Shown here in pieces: positions 1-7,485 of a DNA stretch of 10,389 nt; the stretch's first letter is position 1, and every line of letters starts with the position of its first letter. This DNA comes from Methanocorpusculum sp. (lineage in GTDB: Archaea > Halobacteriota > Methanomicrobia > Methanomicrobiales > Methanocorpusculaceae), in the NCBI GenBank assembly GCA_029986255.1, contig DALTYD010000030.1:1-10389 (forward strand), given 5' to 3'. The notes under the pieces were generated by a model. The model did no database searches and had not been told where the DNA came from. It saw only the letters and a list, made by a program, of their open reading frames with translations. The translations under genes and the position numbers were made by a program.

Positions 1-932
1 GGCTGATAATCAGCACCATGAAGCAGCGCTGGCCAGAAGACACAGTGATGATAGATAATATCAGATCCAATAAAGTGTACACGATTGCCATGGCACCAAT
101 ACTTCTGCCAGCAGCCACCAGTTGCTTTTGCCCATTCTTCAGTGAAGGAAATATAACCAATAGGAGCGTCGACCCAAACGTATGTAACAAGTCCTTCAGC
201 ATCTTTTTCAGGGAAAACAACACCCCAATCCATCATTCGAGTGATACACCAGTCTTTGAGTTCATTTTCAACCCAACCAATTGCATAATTTCTAGCATTA
301 ATGGTCCCCTCAAGAGTTGGAAGATAATGAAGAAGATAGTCTCGAAATGCGCTAAGTTTAAAGTAATAGTGTTTTTGTTCACGAATTTCCGCTTTTTCTC
401 CACATATGGCACAAATGGGATTAAGAATTTCTCCAGGCTCCAAATGTCTACCACATCCCAAATCACATTCATCACCACGCGCGTGTTTACCACAGTAGGG
501 ACAGAGTCCTGCAACATAACGATCAGGGAGATAGCGGTTACATCTTGGACAGTAACTCTGGGGAATGGTTTTTTCATAGATGTATCCATTTGCAATCAGG
601 GTTTGAATTATAGAAGTAGTTCTTCGATGATTTGTTGGATCGTCAGTCATACCAAACCGATCGAACTGGATGCTCATATCTCTGAACACTTCGTCAAAGT
701 GCGCATGATAATATTCGGATATAAGACGTGGTGTGGTGTGCTCAGACTCAGCAGTGACAACAATAGGAGTTCCGTGGTTATCGGAGCCACAAATGAAGAT
801 AATGTCGTCGCCAAGTCGCCGCAAGTAACGGACATAGAAGTCGCCTGGTATATAAGTTCTCAGATGTCCAAGGTGACATAAACCATTAGTATAAGGAAGA
901 CCACATGTGACAACGGTCGGCTTATTGGTCAT
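1..932 (-). CDS. metG: Methionyl-tRNA synthetase, N-terminal part (runs off the left edge)
   Basis: Class I aminoacyl-tRNA synthetase that charges tRNA-Met with methionine in the cytoplasm. Reading leftward from the ATG at 932, the frame stays open for 310 codons to the window edge; the C-terminal part, including the KMSKS loop, lies outside. The protein begins MTNKPTVVTCGLPYTNG and has the class I signature HLGH at residues 20-23, then FICGSDNHGTP (about 47-56). Two zinc knuckles follow: C128/C131 with C144/C147, and C156/C160 with C174/C177. This doubled arrangement is typical of archaeal MetRS. Further family matches are CITRMMDWG (229-237), YVWVDAPIGY (251-260) and HFIGSDIIYHH (286-296). 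The start is chosen because the conserved Rossmann strand begins only a few residues later. No Shine-Dalgarno sequence precedes it. The gene is divergent from the ATP synthase operon. Identification is from recognised motifs and is very secure. Confidence 0.96.
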   Translation of the reverse strand, partial: MTNKPTVVTCGLPYTNGLCHLGHLRTYIPGDFYVRYLRRLGDDIIFICGSDNHGTPIVVTAESEHTTPRLISEYYHAHFDEVFRDMSIQFDRFGMTDDPTNHRRTTSIIQTLIANGYIYEKTIPQSYCPRCNRYLPDRYVAGLCPYCGKHARGDECDLGCGRHLEPGEILNPICAICGEKAEIREQKHYYFKLSAFRDYLLHYLPTLEGTINARNYAIGWVENELKDWCITRMMDWGVVFPEKDAEGLVTYVWVDAPIGYISFTEEWAKATGGCWQKYWCHGNRVHFIGSDIIYHHCVFWPALLHGADYQ

Positions 933-1126
933 GATAATTATTATTTGGAGGAGAAGAGGTATTAGAGTTTGTAAGATGGAGGACAAATAATACTTCAACG
1001 AAATATAACATAGAACATTTTCTTTGCAAAAACTCCGCGCTCTTTCCATGTCAAAACCCACCATATCCAGAGAACACCTCAGCATCTTAGTACACCATCC
1101 AATCGGCCGCAACCAAAAAAACGTAA

Positions 1127-1134
1127 GTATAAAC
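1127..1134 (+). promoter_or_regulatory. Candidate TATA box for the ATP synthase operon
   Basis: The sequence GTATAAAC lies about 45 bases before the ahaH start, behind a purine/A-rich stretch that could serve as a BRE. The inferred transcription start is near 1155, just before the strong ribosome binding site. The element at 1001-1008 is a competing candidate. Confidence 0.4.
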
Positions 1135-1168
1135 ATTAATACTCACCTAATATTATGTTGCCGTGAGA

Positions 1169-1173
1169 GGAGG
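1169..1173 (+). promoter_or_regulatory. Ribosome binding site of ahaH
   Basis: A strong Shine-Dalgarno core, GGAGG, lies within GAGAGGAGGG (1165-1174), five bases before the ATG at 1179. It fixes the start of the first gene of the operon. Confidence 0.8.
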
Positions 1174-1178
1174 GTTGG

Positions 1179-1508
1179 ATGAAAACTGAGGTTCTCAAAA
1201 GCATCAAAGAAACCGAAGCCCAATGTAAATCCACGATCACTGCAGCAAAGAACGAACGTGAGCAAATTCTTGCAAACGCACGACTCGAAGCTGACAACTT
1301 GATTGCCAAGGCAATAATCATTGCCGAGGATTACAAAAAGCAGCGGCTTTCAGATGCACGAAATGTTGCAACAGCAAAGCATGCCGCAATCGTGGAACAA
1401 GGCAAAGTAAAGGCTGATACCATCATTGCAGAGGGAAGTAAAAAACTCCCTCAGGCAATAGAGCTGTTAGTAGAACGGTTTAAGGAGAGACTACATGTTT
1501 CAGCCTAA
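1179..1508 (+). CDS. ahaH: A-type ATP synthase subunit H (peripheral stalk)
   Basis: Small peripheral-stalk subunit (109 residues) that pairs with AhaE as a long coiled coil and ties the catalytic head to the membrane stator AhaI. Almost the whole chain is charged and alanine-rich with heptad-like spacing (about residues 5-75, for example NEREQILANARLEADNLIAKA), as expected for a right-handed coiled coil with no membrane segment. The length fits the usual 100-110 residues of archaeal H subunits. It is the first gene of the operon, with a strong ribosome binding site, and its last 14 bases overlap the start of ahaI, suggesting translational coupling. Coiled-coil sequences are weak evidence alone; position directly before the I subunit makes the call firm. 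Confidence 0.9.
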   Translation: MKTEVLKSIKETEAQCKSTITAAKNEREQILANARLEADNLIAKAIIIAEDYKKQRLSDARNVATAKHAAIVEQGKVKADTIIAEGSKKLPQAIELLVERFKERLHVSA

Positions 1509-3501
1509 ACCGATGACACATCTGCTCATTGTAGCTCACAAAGAGCAGATGGTGTCAGTTGTGACTGAACTATACCGTCACCGAGTTTTCCACATCAATG
1601 ATTTTGTAGAACAGGGCAAAGAAGGCTATGAAGGTGTTCGCTTAGGCATCCCTCTTGAAGGGGCTAGTGAACTCTCCACAAGTCTCCTCAAAATACGTTC
1701 CATCGAGAACGTATTCCAGACAAGCCCAGAAACACTTTTCGACGTCCCAAAGCGTCCTGTAGCAATGATCCGACAAGCAATTAAGCGTGAACTTCCTATC
1801 ATAGAATCAGAAGTAAATGACCTCACGGTACAACGATCAGCTGCAGAATCTCGCATACGGGAATGTGAACAGCGCATCAGTGAACTCAGACCATTTGCAC
1901 TCGTACCGCTTGAGATCGATCTCTACCGCGGATACGACAACATCACTGTACTCGCTGGATACATTGACCACGACATTGACCTGAATGTCCCACATGAAAA
2001 ATACCTTGTCGGACATAAAGATGGCAACTTTATCGTAGTATTCGTCGAAACAAAAAATGTTGCAGAAATCGAACGCACACTATCAGATGCGAGCTTCCAA
2101 TCTGTTATCATTCCAAATGAAACTGGAAGTGTGCAGGCTGCTCTGGATAAATACACAGCAGAAAAAAATTATGCTAAAATCGCATTCGACAATGCAAACA
2201 AAACAATTAACGAGCTAAAATCAAAGTATGCAGACTTACTCGCCGCATGCGACGAAGTACTGTCAAGCGATGTGGAACGTGCAGAAGCCCCATTAAGGTT
2301 TGCAACAACAGAGGAGACATTTGTCATTGACGGATGGATCCCTGCAGATCAGATCGAACCTATTACAGCAGGCATAAACCAGGCAACCGGTGGTCGTGTA
2401 TACATAACTGTTGATGACGATGACGTCGACGCAACAGCAATTCCGGTGGAGTACAACAATCCATCGTTTGCAAAGCCCACAGAACTCTTCATGGACGTTT
2501 ATGCACGCCCAAGATACAACGAAATTGATCCCACACTGATTCTTGCCATCATGTTCCCAATCTTCTTTGGACTCATCGTTGGTGATGTTGGATATGGTAT
2601 TTTCTTCTTACTCCTTGCACTTTTCGCAAGAAAACTAGCAATATTCAAAGGAGAAGGAGGGAATAATCTTATTAAGATTCTCGTTGGATCAAGTATTTCA
2701 ACCATATTCTTTGGACTCCTATATAGTGAGTTTTTAGGATATGCCTTGCCATGGCAGGCCATCATCTTCCAACGCCATTTAGCCATTGGGGCTGAAGCAA
2801 CAGCACATGCAACGGGACCAGACGCAATGCCTATGTTAATCATGTCTGTGTGGTTCGGCATTGGCTACATCACACTTGGCCGCATCTTTGGCATGATCAA
2901 CCACTACAGAATGGATCAACCAAGTAAGGAAAGGAGTAAAGCGATTCTTGGACAGTTTGGATGGATATCCATTCTCTGGGGTCTATTAATTCTCGTCTGG
3001 TCCTGTTTCTCGATGGAGCAGATGTTTGGAATCATCGGAATGATGCCAGACTTCACCATCACACCTCAAATAGTACCAGGACTCTCCAGTACAATTCTCG
3101 GTGGACTCATTCTGGTCGTAGTTGGGTGTATTTTGCTCGCACAGGAAAACATACTCGATTTAATGGAAATTCCAACTATCATATCACACGTACTCTCGTT
3201 CTGCCGTATCGCTGCAGTAGGACTCTCATCTGTTGCAATTGCTATGGTCGTCAATTACCTCTCCTTTGGTATGTTTATTGACCCTGCCTTTGCTCACCTT
3301 GATGCAGTAGGTGTAGTTATGATAATCGCTGGAGTGCTCATCTTTATATGTGGACACGCCCTCAACGTGGGTCTTGGAATCCTTGGTGGGGGTCTTCACT
3401 CAATCCGTCTTCACTACGTTGAATTTTTCACCAAATTTTATGTTGGTGGAGGCATCAAGTATAATCCATTTGGACTTAAACGCAAATTCTCAGAGGAGTA
3501 A
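1495..3501 (+). CDS. ahaI: A-type ATP synthase subunit I (membrane stator, V-type subunit a homologue)
   Basis: Membrane stator (668 residues) that forms the ion half-channels against the K ring and anchors the peripheral stalks. Residues 1 to about 335 form the soluble cytoplasmic arm, with coiled-coil stretches near 95-135 and 215-255. The remainder is a multi-helix membrane domain starting at the conserved segment YNEIDPTLILAIMFPIFFGL (341-360) followed by VGDVGYG. Hydrophobic helices follow near 345-378, 393-417, 445-468, 488-515, 530-550, 562-590 and 605-632. R571 (in LSFCRIAAVGLSS) and R638 (in LHSIRLHYVEFF) match the two conserved arginines of the ion path in this family. Length is normal (640-700). 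The start at 1495 is preceded by AAGGAGA at 1482-1488 and lies inside the end of ahaH. Confidence 0.96.
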   Translation: MFQPKPMTHLLIVAHKEQMVSVVTELYRHRVFHINDFVEQGKEGYEGVRLGIPLEGASELSTSLLKIRSIENVFQTSPETLFDVPKRPVAMIRQAIKRELPIIESEVNDLTVQRSAAESRIRECEQRISELRPFALVPLEIDLYRGYDNITVLAGYIDHDIDLNVPHEKYLVGHKDGNFIVVFVETKNVAEIERTLSDASFQSVIIPNETGSVQAALDKYTAEKNYAKIAFDNANKTINELKSKYADLLAACDEVLSSDVERAEAPLRFATTEETFVIDGWIPADQIEPITAGINQATGGRVYITVDDDDVDATAIPVEYNNPSFAKPTELFMDVYARPRYNEIDPTLILAIMFPIFFGLIVGDVGYGIFFLLLALFARKLAIFKGEGGNNLIKILVGSSISTIFFGLLYSEFLGYALPWQAIIFQRHLAIGAEATAHATGPDAMPMLIMSVWFGIGYITLGRIFGMINHYRMDQPSKERSKAILGQFGWISILWGLLILVWSCFSMEQMFGIIGMMPDFTITPQIVPGLSSTILGGLILVVVGCILLAQENILDLMEIPTIISHVLSFCRIAAVGLSSVAIAMVVNYLSFGMFIDPAFAHLDAVGVVMIIAGVLIFICGHALNVGLGILGGGLHSIRLHYVEFFTKFYVGGGIKYNPFGLKRKFSEE

Positions 3502-3506
3502 AAATT

Positions 3507-3758
3507 ATGGCAATTGAAACTATGACAGTTGAAGTAGCACAGGCAATGGCCTCAGGATACACCGCAATCGGTGCTGGCCTCGCGGTTGGTCTCGCAGGTG
3601 TCGGAACAGGTCTAGGTGAAATGGGCATTGGAGCCGCGGCAGTAGGAGCGACCGCAGAAGATCGCGACATGTTTGGTCTCGCCCTTCTCTTCACAGTACT
3701 TCCGGAAACCATCGTCATCTTCGGTCTTGTGATTGCACTGCTACTACTCTTCCAGTAA
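3507..3758 (+). CDS. ahaK: A-type ATP synthase subunit K (rotor ring c subunit)
   Basis: Membrane rotor subunit (proteolipid) that carries the coupling ion; several copies form the ring turned by ion flow. The 83-residue protein is one hairpin of two helices, about residues 14-47 (glycine-rich, IGAGLAVGLAGVGTGLGEMG) and 55-82, joined by a polar loop ATAEDRD that would face the central stalk. The ion-carrying carboxylate is E67 in LPETIVIFG. A second carboxylate, E38, lies in the first helix at the position where Na+-translocating c subunits have Gln or Glu, and T68 follows E67. A single hairpin is the common form; some other methanogens carry fused multi-hairpin versions. A ribosome binding site GAGGAG lies at 3493-3498, inside the end of ahaI. 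Five bases separate the genes. Confidence 0.95.
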   Translation: MAIETMTVEVAQAMASGYTAIGAGLAVGLAGVGTGLGEMGIGAAAVGATAEDRDMFGLALLFTVLPETIVIFGLVIALLLLFQ

Positions 3759-3761
3759 AGT

Positions 3762-3766
3762 GGAGG
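3762..3766 (+). promoter_or_regulatory. Ribosome binding site before ahaE, with two possible starts
   Basis: GGAGG lies three bases before a GTG at 3770 and twelve bases before an ATG at 3779, in the same frame. Neither spacing is ideal, so spacing alone does not decide the start of ahaE. Confidence 0.6.
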
Positions 3767-3778
3767 TTTGTGCAAATC

Positions 3779-4366
3779 ATGGGACTCGAGGTTGTAGTTA
3801 ACGAAATCAGGGAAAAGGGTAACCGCGAAGCAGCTCAGATCAAATTCGAAGCAGAGACCATTGCAAAAACTATAGTTGCTGATGCAACCAAACGCGCAGA
3901 AGAGATCCGTATCGCTGCCGAAGCTGATGCGACACACCAGGCAGACCGCATTATGATCCAAGAAATCGCTGCAGCAAACCTGGTAGTTAAGCGTGAACAT
4001 CTCAACGCACAGAAGGAACTGCTCAACGAAGTCTATAGGGAAGCAACAAAAGAAATTGCAAAACTTCCAGAAGATATTCACGCAAAAGCAGTGCGTTTCC
4101 TCCTGAAAGAATCTGTAAAACAAATCAAAGAAGGATGCGTATATGCCAATTCACGTGATGAAAATTCTGTCAAAACAGCTCTTTCAGAGTTGAAAACCCT
4201 TTCCGGATTTACGTTCGGAGGAATCAGAGACATTGACGGTGGTATCTTAGTACAGAGCACCGATGGCAAACTCACGCTTGATCTCTCTTATCATACCTTC
4301 ATAGAAGAAATATGGGAATCAAACCTAAAAGACGCATCGGAAATACTGTTTGGAACAACCACCTAA
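3779..4366 (+). CDS. ahaE: A-type ATP synthase subunit E (peripheral stalk)
   Basis: Peripheral-stalk subunit that forms a heterodimer with AhaH and binds the top of the A3B3 head. From the ATG at 3779 it has 195 residues: a long N-terminal helix rich in Ala, Glu, Lys and Arg (about 1-95), then a globular head-binding domain (about 100-195) with the family segment GGIRDIDGGILVQSTDGK, followed by a C-terminal helix. Archaeal E subunits are usually 185-205 residues. The protein would start MGLEVVVNEI, which resembles remembered methanogen homologues, so this start is preferred. A GTG nine bases upstream at 3770 would add three residues. The gene follows ahaK with a 20-base gap and precedes ahaC by 20 bases. 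Confidence 0.93.
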   Translation: MGLEVVVNEIREKGNREAAQIKFEAETIAKTIVADATKRAEEIRIAAEADATHQADRIMIQEIAAANLVVKREHLNAQKELLNEVYREATKEIAKLPEDIHAKAVRFLLKESVKQIKEGCVYANSRDENSVKTALSELKTLSGFTFGGIRDIDGGILVQSTDGKLTLDLSYHTFIEEIWESNLKDASEILFGTTT

Positions 4367-4386
4367 ACGAGTGAGGGAAATAAACA

Positions 4387-5445
4387 ATGACTGAGGTAAT
4401 GAACGGCCCAGCTCCATATATCTATGTCTCAACCCGAATGCGGGTGCGTAAAGCAAAACTCATTCAACGAGAAGAGTACCTCCGCATGTTGAACATGAGT
4501 CTCCCCGAATTCACCCGAATCATCGAGGAAATGGAGTACAAATGCGAAATCGATGAACTCTCCACATCATTTACTGGAGTTGATCTCATCGAAAACGCTA
4601 TGTCCTGGAATCTCGCCAAAGAATATCAGCGAGTCATTGCACTTGCACCAGGCGACATGAAAGGTTTTACCCGTAATTACCTGCATAAATGGGATATTCA
4701 AAATATTTTGACTATCCTTCGTGGAAAAGTTCAGGATCTCTCCGATGGAAAGATTCGAGCAGTACTTGTACCAGCTGGTGAATTCAACGCAACATTGCTC
4801 GATCGCCTACTCAGCGAAACCAGCATCGAAAGAATTGTCGAAACAATTCCAGAAAAACAAATGGCTGCCATTCTCAGTGCTGGACTCGCAGAAGCACTCG
4901 AGACCCACTCATTTGGGAAACTCGAAAATGAACTCTACAAGTACTATTATGCAACACTGATTAAAGCAGCACGTGGCGGAATGAAAGGTGGATTACCATT
5001 TTTAAAATACGTCACATTTGAAATCGACATAAAAAATATTACCAACCTCTTCAGGGTCCGAGTACAAGGGAAACCTGACACAAGTACACTGGACATCTGG
5101 ATGGAGGGAGGATCGTACCACGCTGATGAACTCGAGCGACTTTGCTCAGTCGTAAGTCTGGACGATGTTGTCGACACGCTTAAAAAGAGAATTAAGTCTC
5201 CTGTACTCATCGAGGCACTCGACGCACTCAGAGAAAAGAAACCAATTTATGCAATTGAAGGCATGTTAATTGCAGCCCAGCTCAATCAAATGGACAAGGT
5301 CTCCAAGCGCAACCCATTCTCAATCTCTCCACTGCTCGTGTATCTCGAAAGAAAGAAGTATGAAGTAGCCAACCTCCGTGCACTTGCCCGCGGCAAAGAA
5401 GCAGGCTTAGCACCCGAGATTCTTGAGAAATATCTGGTGATGTAA
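4387..5445 (+). CDS. ahaC: A-type ATP synthase subunit C (rotor socket, V-type subunit d homologue)
   Basis: Funnel-shaped cytoplasmic subunit (352 residues) that sits on the K ring and holds the central stalk subunits D and F, so passing ring rotation to the catalytic head. It has the all-helical three-lobed character of the AC39 family and no membrane segment. Family-like segments are YIYVSTRMRVRKAKLI near the N terminus, NYLHKWDIQNILTILRGK (about 98-115), the middle repeat YVTFEIDIKNITNLFRVRVQGK (about 208-229), and a C-terminal ERKKYEVANLRALARGKEAGL. Length is typical. A ribosome binding site (GAGGG, 4373-4377) stands before the ATG; a second ATG four codons on, at 4399, is less well placed. 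The stop overlaps the next start as TAATG. Confidence 0.94.
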   Translation: MTEVMNGPAPYIYVSTRMRVRKAKLIQREEYLRMLNMSLPEFTRIIEEMEYKCEIDELSTSFTGVDLIENAMSWNLAKEYQRVIALAPGDMKGFTRNYLHKWDIQNILTILRGKVQDLSDGKIRAVLVPAGEFNATLLDRLLSETSIERIVETIPEKQMAAILSAGLAEALETHSFGKLENELYKYYYATLIKAARGGMKGGLPFLKYVTFEIDIKNITNLFRVRVQGKPDTSTLDIWMEGGSYHADELERLCSVVSLDDVVDTLKKRIKSPVLIEALDALREKKPIYAIEGMLIAAQLNQMDKVSKRNPFSISPLLVYLERKKYEVANLRALARGKEAGLAPEILEKYLVM

Positions 5446-5747
5446 TGGAAATCGCAGTTATTGGAAACAAGGAGTTCGTGATTGGATTCCAACTTGCAGG
5501 GATACACAAAACGTATTCCGCAGATACGCCGGATAAACTGACGGAGATCATCACCAAAATCTTAAATGATCCGGAAGTTGGCATTCTCATTCTTCAGAGC
5601 GCAGATACTGAACAGATACCACGTCGTCTGCAGGTAATCATTGAAAACTCCATCAAACCAACAATTGTAACAATTGGCGGAAAGGAGGCAGGTCTCTCCC
5701 TAAGAGAGCGTATCAAGCGTTCGGTGGGTGTTGATTTGTGGAAGTAA
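5445..5747 (+). CDS. ahaF: A-type ATP synthase subunit F (central stalk)
   Basis: Small central-stalk subunit (100 residues) that binds subunit D and turns with it. The N-terminal part is a Rossmann-like domain: strand MEIAVIGNKEFVIGFQLAGI (residues 1-20), then LNDPEVGILILQSADTEQIP (about 41-60) and IKPTIVTIGGK (about 70-80). The C-terminal helix LRERIKRSVGVDLW is the part that packs on subunit D and ends as in other F subunits. Length matches the family (about 100). It overlaps ahaC by one base (TAATG) and ahaA by ten, so its translation is probably coupled to both. It has no strong ribosome binding site of its own. Confidence 0.93.
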   Translation: MEIAVIGNKEFVIGFQLAGIHKTYSADTPDKLTEIITKILNDPEVGILILQSADTEQIPRRLQVIIENSIKPTIVTIGGKEAGLSLRERIKRSVGVDLWK

Positions 5748-7483
5748 GTAATAAACCAGGAATACTCAAACGCATTGCAGGACCAGTGGTCACTGCAGTC
5801 GATCTAGATGCACATATGTATGATGTGGTCAAGGTCGGACACGAGGAGCTGATGGGTGAGGTCATCAAGATCGATGGTGAGGATATCATCATTCAGGTCT
5901 ATGAGTCTACCACGGGCATTCGCCCAGGAGAACCCGTCATAAATACCGGACTTTCGCTTGCTGTCGAGCTTGGTCCAGGGCTATTGACCAGTATCTACGA
6001 TGGGATTCAACGCCCACTAGAAGTTCTCATTGAAAAAATGGGGAATTTCATAGCACGTGGTGTCACTGCACCAGGACTCGACCACGAAAAAAAGTGGGAT
6101 TTCAAACCCGTTGTACGCACAGGAGAAACCATTAAACCCGGACAAATTATCGGAGAAGTACAAGAAACCCGTAGTATCGTGCATAAAATCATGATACCAC
6201 CAAACGCCAAAGGAGGAATTGTCAAAAACATCAAATCAGGAAACTTTACCATTGACGAGATCATTATTGAACTCGATTCTGGCGAAGTATTCCCCATGAT
6301 GCAACGTTGGCCCGTTAGAATTCCTCGCCCATACATCGAAAAACATACTCCAAATATTCCACTCTTAACTGGTCAGAGAATTCTTGATGGGCTGTTTCCA
6401 ATTGCAAAAGGGGGAACGGCAGCAATTCCAGGTCCATTTGGTTCTGGAAAAACAGTCACCCAGCAACAACTGGCAAAATGGTCAGATGCAGAAATTGTCG
6501 TCTACATAGGATGTGGCGAACGTGGAAATGAAATGACTGAAGTTCTCACAGAGTTCCCCGAGCTTACAGATCCAAAGACAGGAAATTCTCTTATGGAGAG
6601 AACTATCCTCATTGCAAACACGTCAAACATGCCAGTAGCTGCTCGAGAAGCATCCGTGTACACCGGAATAACTATCGCTGAATACTTCCGTGATATGGGT
6701 TACGACGTTGCACTTATGGCAGATTCTACTTCACGCTGGGCTGAAGCAATGAGAGAAATTTGTTCCCGCCTTGAAGAAATGCCAGGAGAAGAAGGTTACC
6801 CTGCATACCTCTCATCCAGATTATCTGAGTTTTATGAACGTGCTGGACTTGTTGAACCACTCACGAGAGGTAGCGGATCAGTTTCAGTTATCGGTGCTGT
6901 ATCCCCTGCAGGAGGAGACTTTTCCGAACCAGTCACTCAGAATACGCTCCGTATTGTCAAAGTCTTCTGGGCTCTCGATGCAAACCTCTCTCGCAGACGC
7001 CATTTCCCAGCAATCAACTGGTTGCAGTCTTACTCCCTATATATGGCGCAACTCAACGATTACTATGATGAAAAGGTTTCTCCAGAGTGGAATAAACTCC
7101 GCAGCTGGTTCATGGAAATCCTACAGAAGGAGGCAGAACTCCAGGAAATCGTCCAGCTCGTAGGATCTGACGCACTTCCAGAGGAAGAACAGATCACCAT
7201 CGAAATTGCACGCATGATCCGCGAACTATTCCTTCAACAAAATGGTTTCGACCCAGTTGACACATACTGCAGTCTCGAAAAACAGCTAGACATGTTCAAG
7301 ATGATCAAGACCTATGCAGATCTTGCCTACGCCGCACAGGCCGCAGGTGTTCCTCCAGTACAGATACTTTCCATCAAAGCAAAGAACGAAATGCCACAGA
7401 TCAAGTTTACCAAGGAATACAAACCAATCCTTGAAAAGATCTACGCAGAGATGAATATGGAGTTCAAAGCACTGAGGGCATAA
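5738..7483 (+). CDS. ahaA: A-type ATP synthase catalytic subunit A
   Basis: Catalytic subunit (581 residues); three copies alternate with B in the head and make ATP from ADP and phosphate. The N-terminal beta barrel (about 1-75) contains LKRIAGPVV and YESTTGIRPGEPV. Residues about 110-190 are the inserted bulge domain specific to A/V-type catalytic subunits and absent from F-type beta. The Walker A loop is GPFGSGKT at 232-239, with K238 and T239. The catalytic GER is at 260-262 (GCGERGNEM), and the Walker B strand VALMADSTSRW spans about 324-334. Further conserved parts are MPGEEGYPAYL (348-358) and the C-terminal helical domain. The start is a GTG at 5738, ten bases inside ahaF, with only a weak upstream GGTGGGTG. 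An ATG-free beginning is plausible, since the next in-frame ATG would cut into the barrel. Confidence 0.98.
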   Translation: MEVSNKPGILKRIAGPVVTAVDLDAHMYDVVKVGHEELMGEVIKIDGEDIIIQVYESTTGIRPGEPVINTGLSLAVELGPGLLTSIYDGIQRPLEVLIEKMGNFIARGVTAPGLDHEKKWDFKPVVRTGETIKPGQIIGEVQETRSIVHKIMIPPNAKGGIVKNIKSGNFTIDEIIIELDSGEVFPMMQRWPVRIPRPYIEKHTPNIPLLTGQRILDGLFPIAKGGTAAIPGPFGSGKTVTQQQLAKWSDAEIVVYIGCGERGNEMTEVLTEFPELTDPKTGNSLMERTILIANTSNMPVAAREASVYTGITIAEYFRDMGYDVALMADSTSRWAEAMREICSRLEEMPGEEGYPAYLSSRLSEFYERAGLVEPLTRGSGSVSVIGAVSPAGGDFSEPVTQNTLRIVKVFWALDANLSRRRHFPAINWLQSYSLYMAQLNDYYDEKVSPEWNKLRSWFMEILQKEAELQEIVQLVGSDALPEEEQITIEIARMIRELFLQQNGFDPVDTYCSLEKQLDMFKMIKTYADLAYAAQAAGVPPVQILSIKAKNEMPQIKFTKEYKPILEKIYAEMNMEFKALRA

Positions 7484-7485
7484 CC

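Larger units (their letters stand above)
933..1178. promoter_or_regulatory. Divergent promoter region between metG and the ATP synthase operon
   Basis: This 246-base spacer separates the two divergent transcription units. A TATA-like element at 1001-1008 reads AAATATAA on the plus strand and TTATATTT on the minus strand, so it could act in either direction. On the minus strand it would start a metG transcript near 975-980, with a leader of roughly 45 bases. A second candidate, GTATAAAC at 1127-1134 with an A-rich stretch just upstream (1113-1120), would start the operon transcript near 1155 and give a leader of about 20 bases. These assignments rest on the usual archaeal TATA-to-start distance of about 25 bases, not on mapped starts. 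No clear operator or riboswitch is seen. Confidence 0.5.

Noticed and set aside
18..881. Long plus-strand ORF of 287 codons
   Set aside because: It lies wholly antisense to the clear metG frame, has no ribosome binding site and no recognisable domain; the minus-strand frame contains all MetRS motifs.
3476..4123. Minus-strand ORF of 215 codons across ahaK and ahaE
   Set aside because: It is antisense to two well-supported genes, and its composition reflects the complementary codons; no domain is recognisable.
6771..7163. Plus-strand ORF of 130 codons inside ahaA
   Set aside because: It is an alternative frame of the conserved catalytic subunit with no domain of its own.
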